A stretch of 64,000 bases of DNA from the NCBI GenBank assembly GCA_025267735.1, contig CM046298.1, positions 38,837,917 through 38,901,916 on the forward strand, in the 5' to 3' direction. This DNA comes from Mactra quadrangularis. Taxonomy: Eukaryota > Mollusca > Bivalvia > Venerida > Mactridae. A model generated the notes under the pieces. It was not told where the DNA came from and did no database searches. It saw only the letters and a list, made by a program, of their open reading frames with translations. Position numbers and translations under genes: made by a program. Shown piece after piece: positions 12,200 through 23,147 of this stretch. Every line of letters begins with the position of its first letter. Position 1 is the first letter of the stretch.

Positions 12200-13740
12200 G
12201 CCTTCAGTCCTACATAAGCTTTTCCCAAACATTTTATTGTTCCAGTTTAGCGTTCTATAAAATCCAGATCATTTTTATTCCACTTTTACTTTTGGATAGG
12301 TTTCAGTTTTGTTTCTTGTAAGTTTTCAGTCCAAGATACAGACTATTAAAAATTGCATTAAATCGCTCTTTTCGTTATTTCCTATGCAAAAGAAGGCAAT
12401 TAATGTGTTAGACATTTCAAACATTGTTCATTTGGGGTTAAAGCGCAATAATTTCAAAGTATACGAGTGTTACTATAGACTATGGTTATGATAACAAATG
12501 ATTCATATATCAAGCCACACAAAAATGTCAAATAATTTCTCATTTCAACATAAATTGCACGAGACCTATGCTACCCTCATTTAGCTGCATCAAGTGATGG
12601 TATTGTATATAGTCAGACTGAACCAATAGGATTGATATAGAGACAGTCATTGAGCTTCAGCAAAGTGACACCATGATTAAAGATGCTGTACAATAAGATC
12701 CTGGTTTCTGTTTAAAATTTTATGATAGATGTTCTGGAACTAAAGCAAAATCATTATCAAATTATTATCAAATCCAAGGATAATTAGATATTTTGCGGTA
12801 TGAACGGTGCGACTTAATACTTCGTAAACCAAATCCACATGACACGCAAATTATGAAACTGAGAGGGAACTCCATTGGGAAACTTTATTGGTTCTAAAAT
12901 TTAAGCATTTTTTTACAAATTTCTGTAACCGGAACTAGCTGTTCCAAGACGTGGAACTTTATTTGGAGTACCTTTACTTTTGTACAGGCTAAGATTTTGA
13001 TCCTTGTAGGTTTTAGTACAAGATACGGAATATAAAATATTGTATTAAATCGTAGCTTAAGGGGTTTGTTTTTAAGGGTTTAATTCCAATAAAAAATAAT
13101 TCGTAAAAAGATGTTCAATCATTGTTCATTCAGGGTTAATCGCAATGATTTTAATAAATACGAGTGTTTCTATCGTTTACTATGGTTTTGATAACATTTA
13201 TGCATGTGTGACTGGAACGACGCTCTTATTTTATTAATGTCACGTTAAAGACTCATCAATGTTTCATAGACCTAGCCCCACAAAAATGTCAAATAATTTC
13301 TCATTTCAACATGAATTGCACCAGGCCTATGCCACCCTCATTTAGCTGCATCAAGTGATGGTATTGTTTATAGTCAGACTGAACCAATAGGATTGATATA
13401 GAGACAGTCTCTGTGCTTCAGAAAAGTGACACTACGAATAAAGATGCTGCACAATAAGATCCTGGTTTCTGTTTAAAATTTGATAATAATGTTCTGGAAC
13501 TAAAGCAAAATCATAACTTATTTACTTTTTATAACCAAATCCAAGGACAATTTAATTTTTTAAAGTGTGTATGGTGTGACTATATAACTTGTAAAACAAA
13601 TCCACATGACAAGCAATAAAATAGATTGATTAAAGATGAACTTTTTTGGCAAAATGTATAATGTTTTCATAACTTCAGCAATTCTTTTATAAATTTCTGT
13701 TACCGGAACTAGCTTCTCTAAGACATAAAACTTTATCTGG
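12200..13740. repeat. Tandem duplication, unit about 750 bp
   Basis: 12515-12750 and 13280-13525 match closely (shared landmarks caaaaatgtcaaataatttc and accaataggattgatataga). The segments upstream, from about 12300 and 13000, also correspond at lower identity. A third partial start occurs near 13695 (taccggaactagct). The 60-aa ORF in unit 1 is not conserved in unit 2. Confidence 0.8.
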
Positions 13741-14175
13741 AATTCGACAACCTATATAACCTTAAGTAGGTTAAGGGCAATTATATTCATATACATAATG
13801 GATTTGGCGTATTGTTATCTCTAACATGTTTGTAAAGTCGCGATTATCTATATCTGAATGTTAATAAAACAGTTTTATCGAGTACATGTATTTGTTTTCA
13901 TTCCTACAAATGCCAATGGATTCAATTGATAAAGTTGAATTATTATTTGTCTCTAAATTTAAAAATGTAAGGAGATTGTCTCTATAATATCATTTGTATT
14001 TTTATCTTCAGTTTGATGTGGCAAAGGGAACACCAGTAAGCAATCAGTCTTACACCAGTTATGACTTCTACATCACCATTTGATGCTAAACAATTACGAA
14101 ACACTTCGTCTATTATACAAGATACACCTCCAACTTAATTACCAGGAAATACAATGTAATTTATTTCTTTTATTT

Positions 14176-14292
14176 GCTAGAATACTTAAATACTGCAAGG
14201 TGTGGGTCATTTGGGTCATTTTTAGCAAATATGTTTTTTCTTTTTTTTTGCTGGAATACTTAAATACTGCAAAGTGCATATTATGGGTCATG
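14176..14292. repeat. Short direct repeat
   Basis: The string gaatacttaaatactgcaa occurs twice about 73 bp apart, each time followed by a gggtca-containing stretch. It produces an internally repetitive 113-aa ORF that I do not regard as a gene. Confidence 0.7.
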
Positions 14293-14426
14293 TGTAGGCC
14301 AATATGGCTGACAGCGCAAATGATTGTGATGAATAACCTTAAACATATTAAGGGGGAGAAATTTGAAAAACAATATATACATGTGGTTATAAAGATTTTA
14401 CTTTTTGCAAGTAGTATGTAATGCTA

Positions 14427-14774
14427 CAGTCCCATAAAGATAAAAGTAGCTGTGAGGGCACCGTACGGACGCCGTGCGATCAAGCTCCGCAAGAACTCGT
14501 ACGAACTCTTGCGTACCCGTACGGACTGTTACGTTTCTACCAGGGTCCGTGAGATGAGCCATGGATACAAGTATCAGTTTCAAAGTCAAATCGTGAACAC
14601 AATCGTGGCCGAGTATGGATTAAACTTGCATGTCTTCCAGCTTACGGGTCCGTGCGGGCGTGTTGTTTTGTGCCATGTGCGTACAGTCACCTTAATACGC
14701 AAGGCTTCCCACGGCCTACGAGTACGACTGCCTGCAAGTACGGGTCCGCAATAAGCCACGATTTTATGGGACTG
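14427..14774. mobile_element. GC-rich MITE with CAGTCCCATAAA ends
   Basis: Perfect 12-bp terminal inverted repeats: CAGTCCCATAAA (14427-14438) and TTTATGGGACTG (14763-14774). The interior is much more GC-rich than the surroundings and full of CGTACG/GTACGGAC-like words. No convincing target-site duplication. ORFs on both strands are incidental. Confidence 0.75.
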
Positions 14775-14961
14775 AGGCATTAATGTCTATTATAAAAACA
14801 TTACGTTTATTCGTTCAGAATGGTCGATGGATTTGCTTATTTTAACACACATACATGTATCCATGCAATACTATGTAACAATAATATCGGAGACAAAACT
14901 AATTGGTTCAATGTTATTGACTAGCTCATTCAAATCTAAATTTCAAAACAAAGCATAAAGA

Positions 14962-15001
14962 AATATTGTTCTAATAAAAAGAATTTTATCAGAACAATAT
15001 T
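14962..15001. repeat. Short AT-rich hairpin
   Basis: AATATTGTTCT at 14962 pairs with AGAACAATATT ending at 15001, with an 18-bp stem (one mismatch) and a 4-nt loop. Function unknown. Confidence 0.6.
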
Positions 15002-15862
15002 TTATCAATAAAGTCCACGTGGGTGAAAATCCTGGAAGTTCTCCAGGAAATGTCGTTTTGATAAAAAGTGAACATTATTTTATCTTTTATGCACGCATGA
15101 TTATACTTCTCTGTACATTACCAGTTGTCACTTGTGGTGAAACCTTATATATTTCACACGTGAGTAATACTCTGATATAAATTTTATGTAAAAAACAAAA
15201 TTACTACAAACATCCTCTTCAATTAGTATGTTTTTACAATGCTTTGTTCGTCACATTATTCCCATTTAGGTCCATTTTCTAAAAAATACCACCATATGCG
15301 ATAAATGTACTTAATTTACTGTTAGAAATAAGATTCCATATTTTTTACAAACGTTCTAGTTCATTTACTTGTAAACTATTAGTTACATTTCATGCATTGT
15401 CCTATTCAATCAGTTGAGCCGCGAAATAACCTTTCTTTGTTGGTGTGAGAGAGAAACCAGACCATCAGTACTTTGATTCTAACATTATGATCATGGTCAT
15501 TACTGAATGCGTGGGACTTAAGGAAAGTATGATAAATTATTGTCATATAATGAAACATTTTGTAGCCTTTATATTCGTGTAAAAAGCGGAAAACACCTGT
15601 ATACTGTAAAAATACTTGGAGCCAGTGGCGTGAGTAAGCCACTTTGAAGAGCTTTTTTATTGAAGCCTTTTTTGTGTTTGCCAATTATTGTTAAACGGAT
15701 TTGCTTCATGGAAGTTAGGTCAATGTTAAAGCCCCCGAAAATGTTAAAGTTTTCCCAATGTATTCAGTTAGCAAGAATGATTCTAATTAGCAATACTATG
15801 TAGCAAACCTTTGCGCAGGAAAAACAATGTATAACGCTAGGTACTGACATCTTTATCAAACT

Positions 15863-16107
15863 GTGGTGCTTTTCACAAAAATTCTTACGAAAAAAAGTCT
15901 TCGTAAGTCAAAAACAAAAAGCATTATTAGTACGCTCATTTTTGGCTTATCAATTTCAAATATTACAGTATTGTGTAGGATATTGTATACCTTTTGAATA
16001 TCATATCATGGTTATGCTTATTTTCCATCTCACATTGAACTGCTTATTATATGAAATTGACTTACGATAACTTTTTTTCGTAAGAATTTTTGTGAAAATG
16101 AGCACTG
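15863..16107. mobile_element. MITE with TTTTCACAAAAATT-type ends, copy 2
   Basis: Terminal inverted repeats of about 35-45 bp: TTTTCACAAAAATTCTTACG on the left, and its near complement ending GTGAAAATGAGCACTGG on the right. No ORF was found and the target-site duplication is unclear. Confidence 0.75.
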
Positions 16108-17417
16108 GCCTATATATCTATAGATTCATCAGTGTTATCGAACTGTACTGGTTTCGTAACTATCAGTAATTTACACTCAGGATTTGCACAGTGTCTTGAT
16201 AGCCTTAGTTCATTCTGTTCGTCTGACCTTGACATTGTCAAGCAATTTGACCGCGAGATCGCATTGTTTGTGTATGTGCCTAACTGTTTTTATAGCTGTT
16301 ATTTATACAATCTCACCCACATTTGTAAAACATCCAGACACTTTTATATAAATTTATTTATAAGGTCACTGCAATTACTTGCTGCGTCTGTTATACAACC
16401 TATGGCGTTTGGGATATTAATAATTCTTTGTTGCATAAAAATAGTTTTATGCCTTTTTTGTCTTTGTTGCTGGTGTACTTGTTTATAATTGGTAATAAAA
16501 GTTCAGTTGTTAATGCTAATTCCTTTTTCGTAGCGTTATGTAAAACTCCATAATTTGAAGCAACACTGTTTTTGGGCTGCAGAGAAAAAAGACATTTATC
16601 TATTTTAAACACCTATAATGAACAAGAGTTTTAAATAAACGCAATTATTGCTTAAGTATGTTAATGTCATTTAATGCATTTCAAAGTTAAAGTAGATCGA
16701 AACCGTAAGTAGAATTTGGTTGTCAATACTTGAAACAAAGCTTTGATCACATTATGTGTAAAATGAAGTTATATTTTATAAAAAACTTACTCCGAATTAC
16801 ATAATTAAGATATAAAACTAATGTGGATCAGGTATATTGATCATTAGCGTATAAATGAATATAGTGCGCTCTTATGAAAGTACCCCACTTTTAAAGAAAT
16901 AGACACTTGGCCAAACTTTTTAGAAAGCAGAATGGTTTGAACTGTTTATTGTGTCTCTAATACATGTAATGTAATATTCTGTTAATGAATATAACTTCAT
17001 AAGGTGGTTTTAAGTATTTTTCTTGAAGGTACAATGTTACTTACACTGTATATCAAGTATTTTATGTTGACACAACGTTGGCACACAAAACGTAACATAA
17101 TTTAATAAAAAAAAGAAAATAACACTGATATTTCTGAACGTTGTTTTTGTTCGAAAATGCACTTATGTGCTTATCAAACAATTATTATAAGTCTTAAAAT
17201 GCAATTGAGAACACCATACAGCAATTTGTGTTACAGCTAATTTAACATACCGGTATTCAATTTAAATTTACACTGTAGTTGAACAACATTTAACAGTCAT
17301 ACGTGTATGGTTGATGAAACATTGTATTGTAACAGTCAGTTCAAAGGCTGTCTTGAGACTTGATAAGCAATTAGATTTTTAGTAGAAGCGTCCATTATTC
17401 TCAATGACATTTTTTAT

Positions 17418-17445
17418 CACGTGTTGACCACGTGTCTTTCACGTA
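17418..17445. promoter_or_regulatory. Three CACGT-type E-box motifs at 11-bp spacing
   Basis: CACGTG at 17418 and 17429, and CACGTA at 17440, are each 11 bp apart, about one helical turn. They lie 5.7 kb upstream of the neuropeptide start. Regulatory function is speculative. Confidence 0.3.
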
Positions 17446-18747
17446 CTCAATAGATGCTGTTTATATCTGTACTTAATGGCACTATCTTTTTATTATGTGA
17501 GATTAGAGAATGTCACCTTTTACAAATAACCTGTTGCTGAGAATAATTCATAGACAAAATGGGAGTGACTTAATTCATTCGTTATTTCTTTAATTACTGT
17601 TAGATTGTCCAGTAACAAATCAGACAATGAGAAATATAAATAGAACTGTTTTCTTGGATATGTTTTCTGTTTTTCTGATGTATGGTCGTTCCTTTGTTGC
17701 TTGTATACAAAAATAAACGCACCCTAAACTATAACCATTCACATAAATAAATATAGTTAAAGTGGATGTGATCTTTGACATTTCGGTCCTTTCAGTACTG
17801 ACTGTGATTTTATTCCCTTCATAGACATTCTAAAATTCACAAATCTTGAAATATTATATTTTCGATCGTTTTTTTCATGCCATTTACCTATTCTAAAAAA
17901 TACATTTAATGACCACATTGCGTGAATACCTCTAATTGCATTTCCGTGTTTAATGTAAGTGTATAAAATTAATAAATACAAGTATGTGCTGGATTCATGA
18001 CATGTCGGTGTATTCCTCGTACGGCAAATTTCTTTTGCTTGATAGCTTCAATATGATGAGCCTAATTAAAGAATACTTAAGATAAACGACTATCAGTTTA
18101 AGCTGTCCTGTGTCACTTACTGTACAAATATACTGTACAAATACATGTATATCTTTATTAGTCAGCGAAATACAGTTAGTGAATAATGTGTAGTTGGCAC
18201 TAATGACTCGAATCACGTGATATACGAATAGCAACTATGAAAGAACTCCATTACTTTAACACTTATTTGAGAAAACCATGGCTTTCAAATGGTACTGTTA
18301 AATGTATCAAGCCAAACTGAAGACGTTGGCCCTTTAAAGTTGGAATTTGAAGTTTTTAATCTACTGACAAAACGCTTCATTTTCTGAGAGTCGTTTTAAG
18401 TAAATGTGGGTAAAGGCTATCCAAATAGTTTAGACTCATATTTTAGACACCAAGCAATCCTTTTTTTGAAAACGATATTCAAGATGGCGTCCAATATGAC
18501 CTTGATACCATATAATAGTACTTCCTGATTCGCTGAGTAGAGTAGAATTTATTCACATAGTAAAACCATTTGAGTTTCGAATTGCATTTCTATGCAGGGT
18601 TGCCTACGTCAGCAAAATGTCTAAGAAATCTGATTTTGTCAAGGTCAGTAGAATAATAATAGAGACTTGTATTATAACATCATTTGAAAAAGAAGTTTTT
18701 CTGTGGCTTCGATGGCCTTTAGTTTAAACAGCACACAAAGGTGAAAA

Positions 18748-19036
18748 CCTGGGTCAATAGCGCAGTTGGTAGCGCGTCGGGATTTAGAATCTCGAGTTCC
18801 GAAGGGGGTATTGGTTCGAATCCCACCGGGGAGGTTATACCCTTCCATGAAAATTTGACAATTATGTCAATTTTCCTCAATTAATAAGGTATATGAAGAA
18901 GTTTCCGGCCTTGTGGTAGGGTAGGTGAGTACTGGTTATAGACAAGGGTCTAGGAACGCTAGGTTAGGTGCGCTGGACGCCGTTATATGACCTATATACA
19001 ATGTGTTGCTTCGGCGTTTAAACCCAACAAAAACAA
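18748..19036 (+). mobile_element. SINE family A, full copy with 13-bp target-site duplication
   Basis: The tRNA-like head has box A (TAGCGCAGTTGGTAGCGCG) and box B (GGTTCGAATCC). A body with CCGGCCTTGTGG follows, then a tail with GACGCCGTTATATGACC. Flanks ACAAAGGTGAAAA at 18735-18747 and 19037-19049 are identical. This looks like a relatively young insertion. Confidence 0.9.
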
Positions 19037-19217
19037 ACAAAGGTGAAAAATAACCTGAAATATGTACGAGAGCATGGCCAGTGATCAGTTGTTCCATTGT
19101 TAAACAAGTGCTTGCTCATGGTATATGTTTAACTGTGAAGTTAATATACTTGTCCCTCAGTGTTGAGCATGTTTTGTGGATATATTTACTCCGGAAAACA
19201 ACAATATCAAAACAATA

Positions 19218-19682
19218 TGTTGACTTTGTGGAAGGGTAGATGAGTACTGGTTTACAGTTTACATGTATTTAATAATGATAGCGGCCACCGGCCCATAATA
19301 TGATACATACATTTGTGATATTATATATATCAAATATGCATATTATTATGTTGAAAGACAAATATAGAATTATCATTTGACAATATTACATACATAATTA
19401 TAATGTTTTAATATATACATGTACATATATTTCATTATGCTTGTATATCTATTAACATTTGGTTTCTAAGCTTCCAAGCATAAAACATGAAACAAGCGAG
19501 ATTTTTTATAGTTTGTTCACATTGGCTGGAAAATAATAAAACAAGTTTATGCATATTTGGATTAGTATAATACTTTGATGGTTATAAACAAATGTCCTGG
19601 AAATATAAGCTAAATGAGCTGATCGTCGTAAAATGACCATGAATTGTGTTGAAACGGCGTTAAAACTAATTAAACAAAAACA
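19218..19682 (+). mobile_element. SINE family A, fragment split by intervening DNA
   Basis: A body fragment (tgtggaagggtagatgagta, 19222-19255) and a tail fragment (cgtcgtaaaatgacc, 19624 on) are separated by about 370 bp of AT-rich DNA. Either later DNA inserted into the SINE or two fragments lie side by side. Confidence 0.55.
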
Positions 19683-20381
19683 AGACAGGCAAACTTGATA
19701 TGAAGTGATGAAAATTGTCTAAAGAAAACAGTCATTTACATAGATTAACAATTTTATTATAAATGGTAGGATTGAAGTAGAAAAAGCAAGTGATGAGATA
19801 CAAATTTATGGAGAAAATCTATAATAAATTTAAATACATACTTTCACATACTAAGGGATAGGTGTGATATTATTTTTGCCTATGTGTTATTTAAATATGC
19901 GTTATAGAATGGTTCTTATTTTCCATGTCGAGAGGTCAAACCAAGGGTTTTTTCAAAGTGCGTTGAGCGCCTAAATTGTCATTTTCGTCTACTTCCAGAT
20001 CTAATAATTTCGTAAAAACTCCTCCTTTATCGTTACTAGTGTAAAGGTCGCTTCGATTGCTACATTAAATTAATTTCTTTTCGTATTACATGTTTATATC
20101 GAAAAATTATTCCACATTTACTTTGACCACAAAATATTCTGACATTTCCTTGCCTTATGGTTGACTTTATATTAAATGATGCTATCTGATGAATTTACGA
20201 GTCAGTTTTTTTATCGGTCCTTTTATACAGTCGACAAGGCTTCACATTTATATCATAAACTAAATAGTAAAATTAAATTCACTGATGATTTATTTTAAAG
20301 AATGATATCAGGTGAAGCACCACACACATCACTGAACACGTACTACAGAAGATGTACTGCTTTTACAGGCAAAACAGATAT

Positions 20382-20735
20382 CAGAGGTGCGTTTAACGAT
20401 GCGAGCGCTCGAGCGAGCGCCTGCTTCGCAAATTGTGATTGCAAGCGCTCGCTGTAAAATCCAAGATGGCGTCAAACAGCACATTATTTGAAATTGCGGG
20501 TGGGAGAACAACTATTTCTGTTGAAACACGAGATCTTTCACATTTTTTATCATATATGATTCATTATGATACAATTTACTGTACCAAATAAATTCTATAA
20601 TATGCATTGCGTAGATATGTTATGTGAAACAAGTAACACACATGTTTGCGTCCCACTTTTCAGAAATAATTCTTTGAGATAAAAATCTAATTTTTTTCCA
20701 GCCGCCATCTTTGATCATTGTTGAACGCACCTCTG
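20382..20735. mobile_element. MITE with CAGAGGTGCGTT ends
   Basis: Perfect 12-bp terminal inverted repeats CAGAGGTGCGTT (20382-20393) and AACGCACCTCTG (20724-20735). Inside are GCGAGCGCTCGAGCGAGCGC and inverted AAGATGGCG/CGCCATCTT words. No ORF of note and no clear target-site duplication. Confidence 0.75.
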
Positions 20736-20850
20736 CTGTCCACAAGCCACAGATGTCCGCTGTCAACAGACCATTTATGTCCACTGTCCACAGACCATTG
20801 ATGTTCACTGTCCGCAGACCATTGATGTCCACTGTCAGCAGACCATTAAA
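20731..20850. repeat. 24-bp minisatellite, about 4.5 units
   Basis: A 24-bp unit containing actgtccacagaccattg repeats directly from the right end of the adjoining MITE. The period is divisible by three, giving a repetitive - strand ORF (DINGLWTV repeats) that I treat as non-coding. Confidence 0.9.
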
Positions 20851-20970
20851 AATTAAATACTTTCTAATGAGACAATAGTTTAGGTGAAGAGTAAGATTGT
20901 AGCAAAAATGTGATCAACTTTTATCCATAATGTAATGAAAATGTTGAAATACAATATCAATGCATGCATA

Positions 20971-22016
20971 ACAAGAGCTGTCCGTAAGACAGCCAATGCT
21001 CGACTATTCGAATATTGCTAGAAGAAAGCAATGTGACAGGCAGTAAGAATCTGTCACCTGTGAAAGCTTTGCAGAACGAAGTTGCATTTAAAACTTAAAA
21101 CATGTAAGTCCAAAAAGTATTGCATGTAAGTCCCTAAGTCCACAAAGGGGCATAATTCTTTCCAAAAAGTACATAGAGTTATGGGACCTTGTGATAGAAG
21201 CTCATATGTTCATAGTTAGTATTTGTGTGAAGTTTCAACCCGATATCTGAGTTACTTTTGGAGAAAGCAACTTACATTGGAAAGTTAAAGCAACGTTTTG
21301 TAAGTCGATAAAGGAGGATAATTTTGCATGAAGCTTCATATAGTTATGGCACTTGTTGATACAAGCTCGGATATTTAGCCTAAATGTTTGTGAGAAGTTT
21401 CAAAGTGATATGTTAGTTAGTTTTGGAGATAAGAACTTTTTTGAAGAACTTTAACCAAGATTTTCTAAGTCCTAAAAGGGGCATAATTCTGTTGAAAAAA
21501 CTACATAGAGTTATGGGACCTAGTGATACGACCTCATATTTTATACTAAGTATCTGTGTGAGGTTTCAACTTGATATGTGAGTTAGTTTTGGAGATAGCA
21601 ACTGTCATGCAGAAGTGTAACAAAGATTTTCCAAGTCCAAAAAGAGGCATAATTTTGCCAGAAAGCTATATAGAGTTATGGCACTTGTTGATACAAGCTC
21701 TCTTTATCATCGTTAATATTTGTGAGAATTTTGAAACTGATATCTGAATTAGTTTTGGAGATAAGGGCTTACATGCATACTTTAACCAAAATTTCTAAGT
21801 GGAAAAGGGGCATAACTCTGAAATTACTGTTGACAGAGTTATGTAACTTGTCAGGGATATGCCCTGTGTCACAGTAAGTAAGTATGTGAGGTTTGAAGCA
21901 AATGTCTTTGACGGTATACAAGATAATAGCCTTTTTTAAAAACTTTAACCGACGCTGACGCCGACGTCGGGGTGATTAGGATAGCTCTTACTATTCTTCG
22001 AATAGTCGAGCTAAAA
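20971..22016 (-). mobile_element. Non-autonomous element with ~165-bp internal repeats, pearl/HINE-like
   Basis: Subterminal inverted repeats GCTCGACTATTCGAA (20998-21012) and TTCGAATAGTCGAGC (21997-22011) bound about 1 kb. Inside, a ~165-bp unit recurs five times, with ggggcataattctg-like landmarks near 21148, 21317, 21481, 21648 and 21810. Just outside the left repeat, GCTGTC-cgtaa-GACAGC (20977-20993) forms a hairpin. Read on the - strand, this is a 3' terminal hairpin followed by TCTTGTT. This layout matches bivalve pearl and Helentron-derived HINE elements. No replicase or helicase is encoded. Confidence 0.75.
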
Positions 22017-22164
22017 ACGAGGAAAAAATGGGTTGATATTAAATGATATTTAAACATTAGATATCTGCCTTAGAAAGAATAGGACAAGCCTTAGATGACA
22101 CATACACTGTAACTGTCTTAATCTAAAATACATGTGATAAAAAATGACGGTTAGTTGTTGTCCA

Positions 22165-22545
22165 AAAATAATGACGGACATACCGCAAAGTGGTTTTAAT
22201 TTCGGTTGACTTCTTCTGTAATGTTTTCTATGTATAAAATTTACTTTTTAGGTACAATACCATTCATGGATAATAAACCATTAAACCTATTTCTTATACT
22301 TAGAATATTTTATTTTCAAATTAATGTAACGTTTGCTAATGACTGACACAACGTAACATTACTTTGACGTTCGGAAGTGAACGCTCAAAAACGTGCTAAA
22401 CATGATTATTTGTTATTGACATTTCTCACAATGGTCAGCATACGCTGTACCTGTTTGAATAATGATAATGAACTGTTTCTAATATGAATGAGGTTTGTGG
22501 CACTATATGTTCCTTTCTGTTTTTCACCCTTTGTCTGTATTTTAT
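22165..22545. repeat. Dispersed repeat, copy upstream of the neuropeptide gene
   Basis: It aligns by eye with 26910-27300 in the same orientation: shared landmarks attttattttcaaatt, gacgtaacg-like words, gcgctcaaaaa and gctaaacatgatta. It ends about 600 bp before the ATG. Confidence 0.7.
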
Positions 22546-22991
22546 ATCAATCAATTACTGTGTGAAAGCATGTACCTGTATTCATATTCTTAATTAATTG
22601 GCACATTCAATTGATATATGTTTTATTCAAATCACTTTGATATTACTACCAGCAATCCTATGTTCACAGACTTTCTTAGACAATGCACTCCTATCGTATT
22701 CTCAGTCCTCAGAGAAGCTAACAATCATCTCTTCAAGGAAAGTTTAACTATTATATGGGTGTGAATATCGGATACAACTTAGGAAGCTCGTCACCGCCAT
22801 GACGATGTAAAATAGATATCTTCTATCGTTTCCCCCTACAATTATTTTGAAATAATTTTGATCAAAACATCACACTGAGTTCACTTATAGAGAGCTGTGA
22901 ATAAGTCTATATCGGTTTGAGAAAAGGTTTAGTCGATAGTTTTACAGTAGGTGTTAAAGGCAATCCTTTTCGTCTTGTTTGTTGAGCCCAA

Positions 22992-23013
22992 GGGTCATGT
23001 GACCATGACGTCA
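22992..23013 (+). promoter_or_regulatory. Inverted GGGTCA/TGACCA pair abutting a full CRE
   Basis: GGGTCA at 22992-22997 and TGACCA at 23000-23005 form an inverted repeat with 2-bp spacing, resembling nuclear-receptor half sites. The palindrome TGACGTCA at 23006-23013 follows directly and is a consensus cAMP response element. The block lies 52 bp upstream of a TATA-like box and about 135 bp upstream of the neuropeptide ATG. Function is inferred from position and consensus only. Confidence 0.5.
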
Positions 23014-23064
23014 TTGAGTTGTTCCAATGTACCACGCAACATATAGCTACTCTTCTCATACTGG

Positions 23065-23072
23065 TATTTAAG
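23065..23072 (+). promoter_or_regulatory. TATA-like box of the neuropeptide gene
   Basis: TATTTAAG lies 83 bp upstream of the ATG. Transcription would be expected near 23095, giving a short leader of about 50 nt. An additional upstream 5' UTR exon cannot be excluded. Confidence 0.4.
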
Positions 23073-23147
23073 CTGTACGCGTTCAGAGATATTGGCTTTT
23101 AAGAAAATCTCTTGCCGTGGTTGTAACTCTTACTAAACTGATAAAAC

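Larger units (their letters stand above)
14775..18734. other. AT-rich stretch upstream of the neuropeptide gene
   Basis: Apart from the MITE, hairpin and E-box cluster listed, no gene was recognised. The 118-codon ORF at 16132-16488 is Cys/Leu-rich with no family resemblance or splice support. Confidence 0.45.

Noticed and set aside
14398..14780. Overlapping ORFs on both strands in the 14.4-14.8 kb region
   Set aside because: The region is a GC-rich MITE with inverted ends. Open frames on both strands follow from composition.
16132..16488. 118-codon + strand ORF as a gene
   Set aside because: No domain, signal or splice partner is recognisable, and AT-rich DNA of this length produces such ORFs by chance.
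18748..18835. tRNA gene in the 18.7-kb SINE head (and similar heads elsewhere)
   Set aside because: Boxes A and B are present, but the acceptor stem does not pair and the unit continues into a SINE body flanked by target-site duplications.
20620..20832. 70-codon - strand ORF with DINGLWTV-like repeats
   Set aside because: It translates the 24-bp minisatellite and has no start or splice context of a gene.
20998..22011. CRISPR-like array in the ~165-bp repeats
   Set aside because: Repeats are long, diverged and adjacent without spacers, in a eukaryotic context; the pearl/HINE-like reading fits better.
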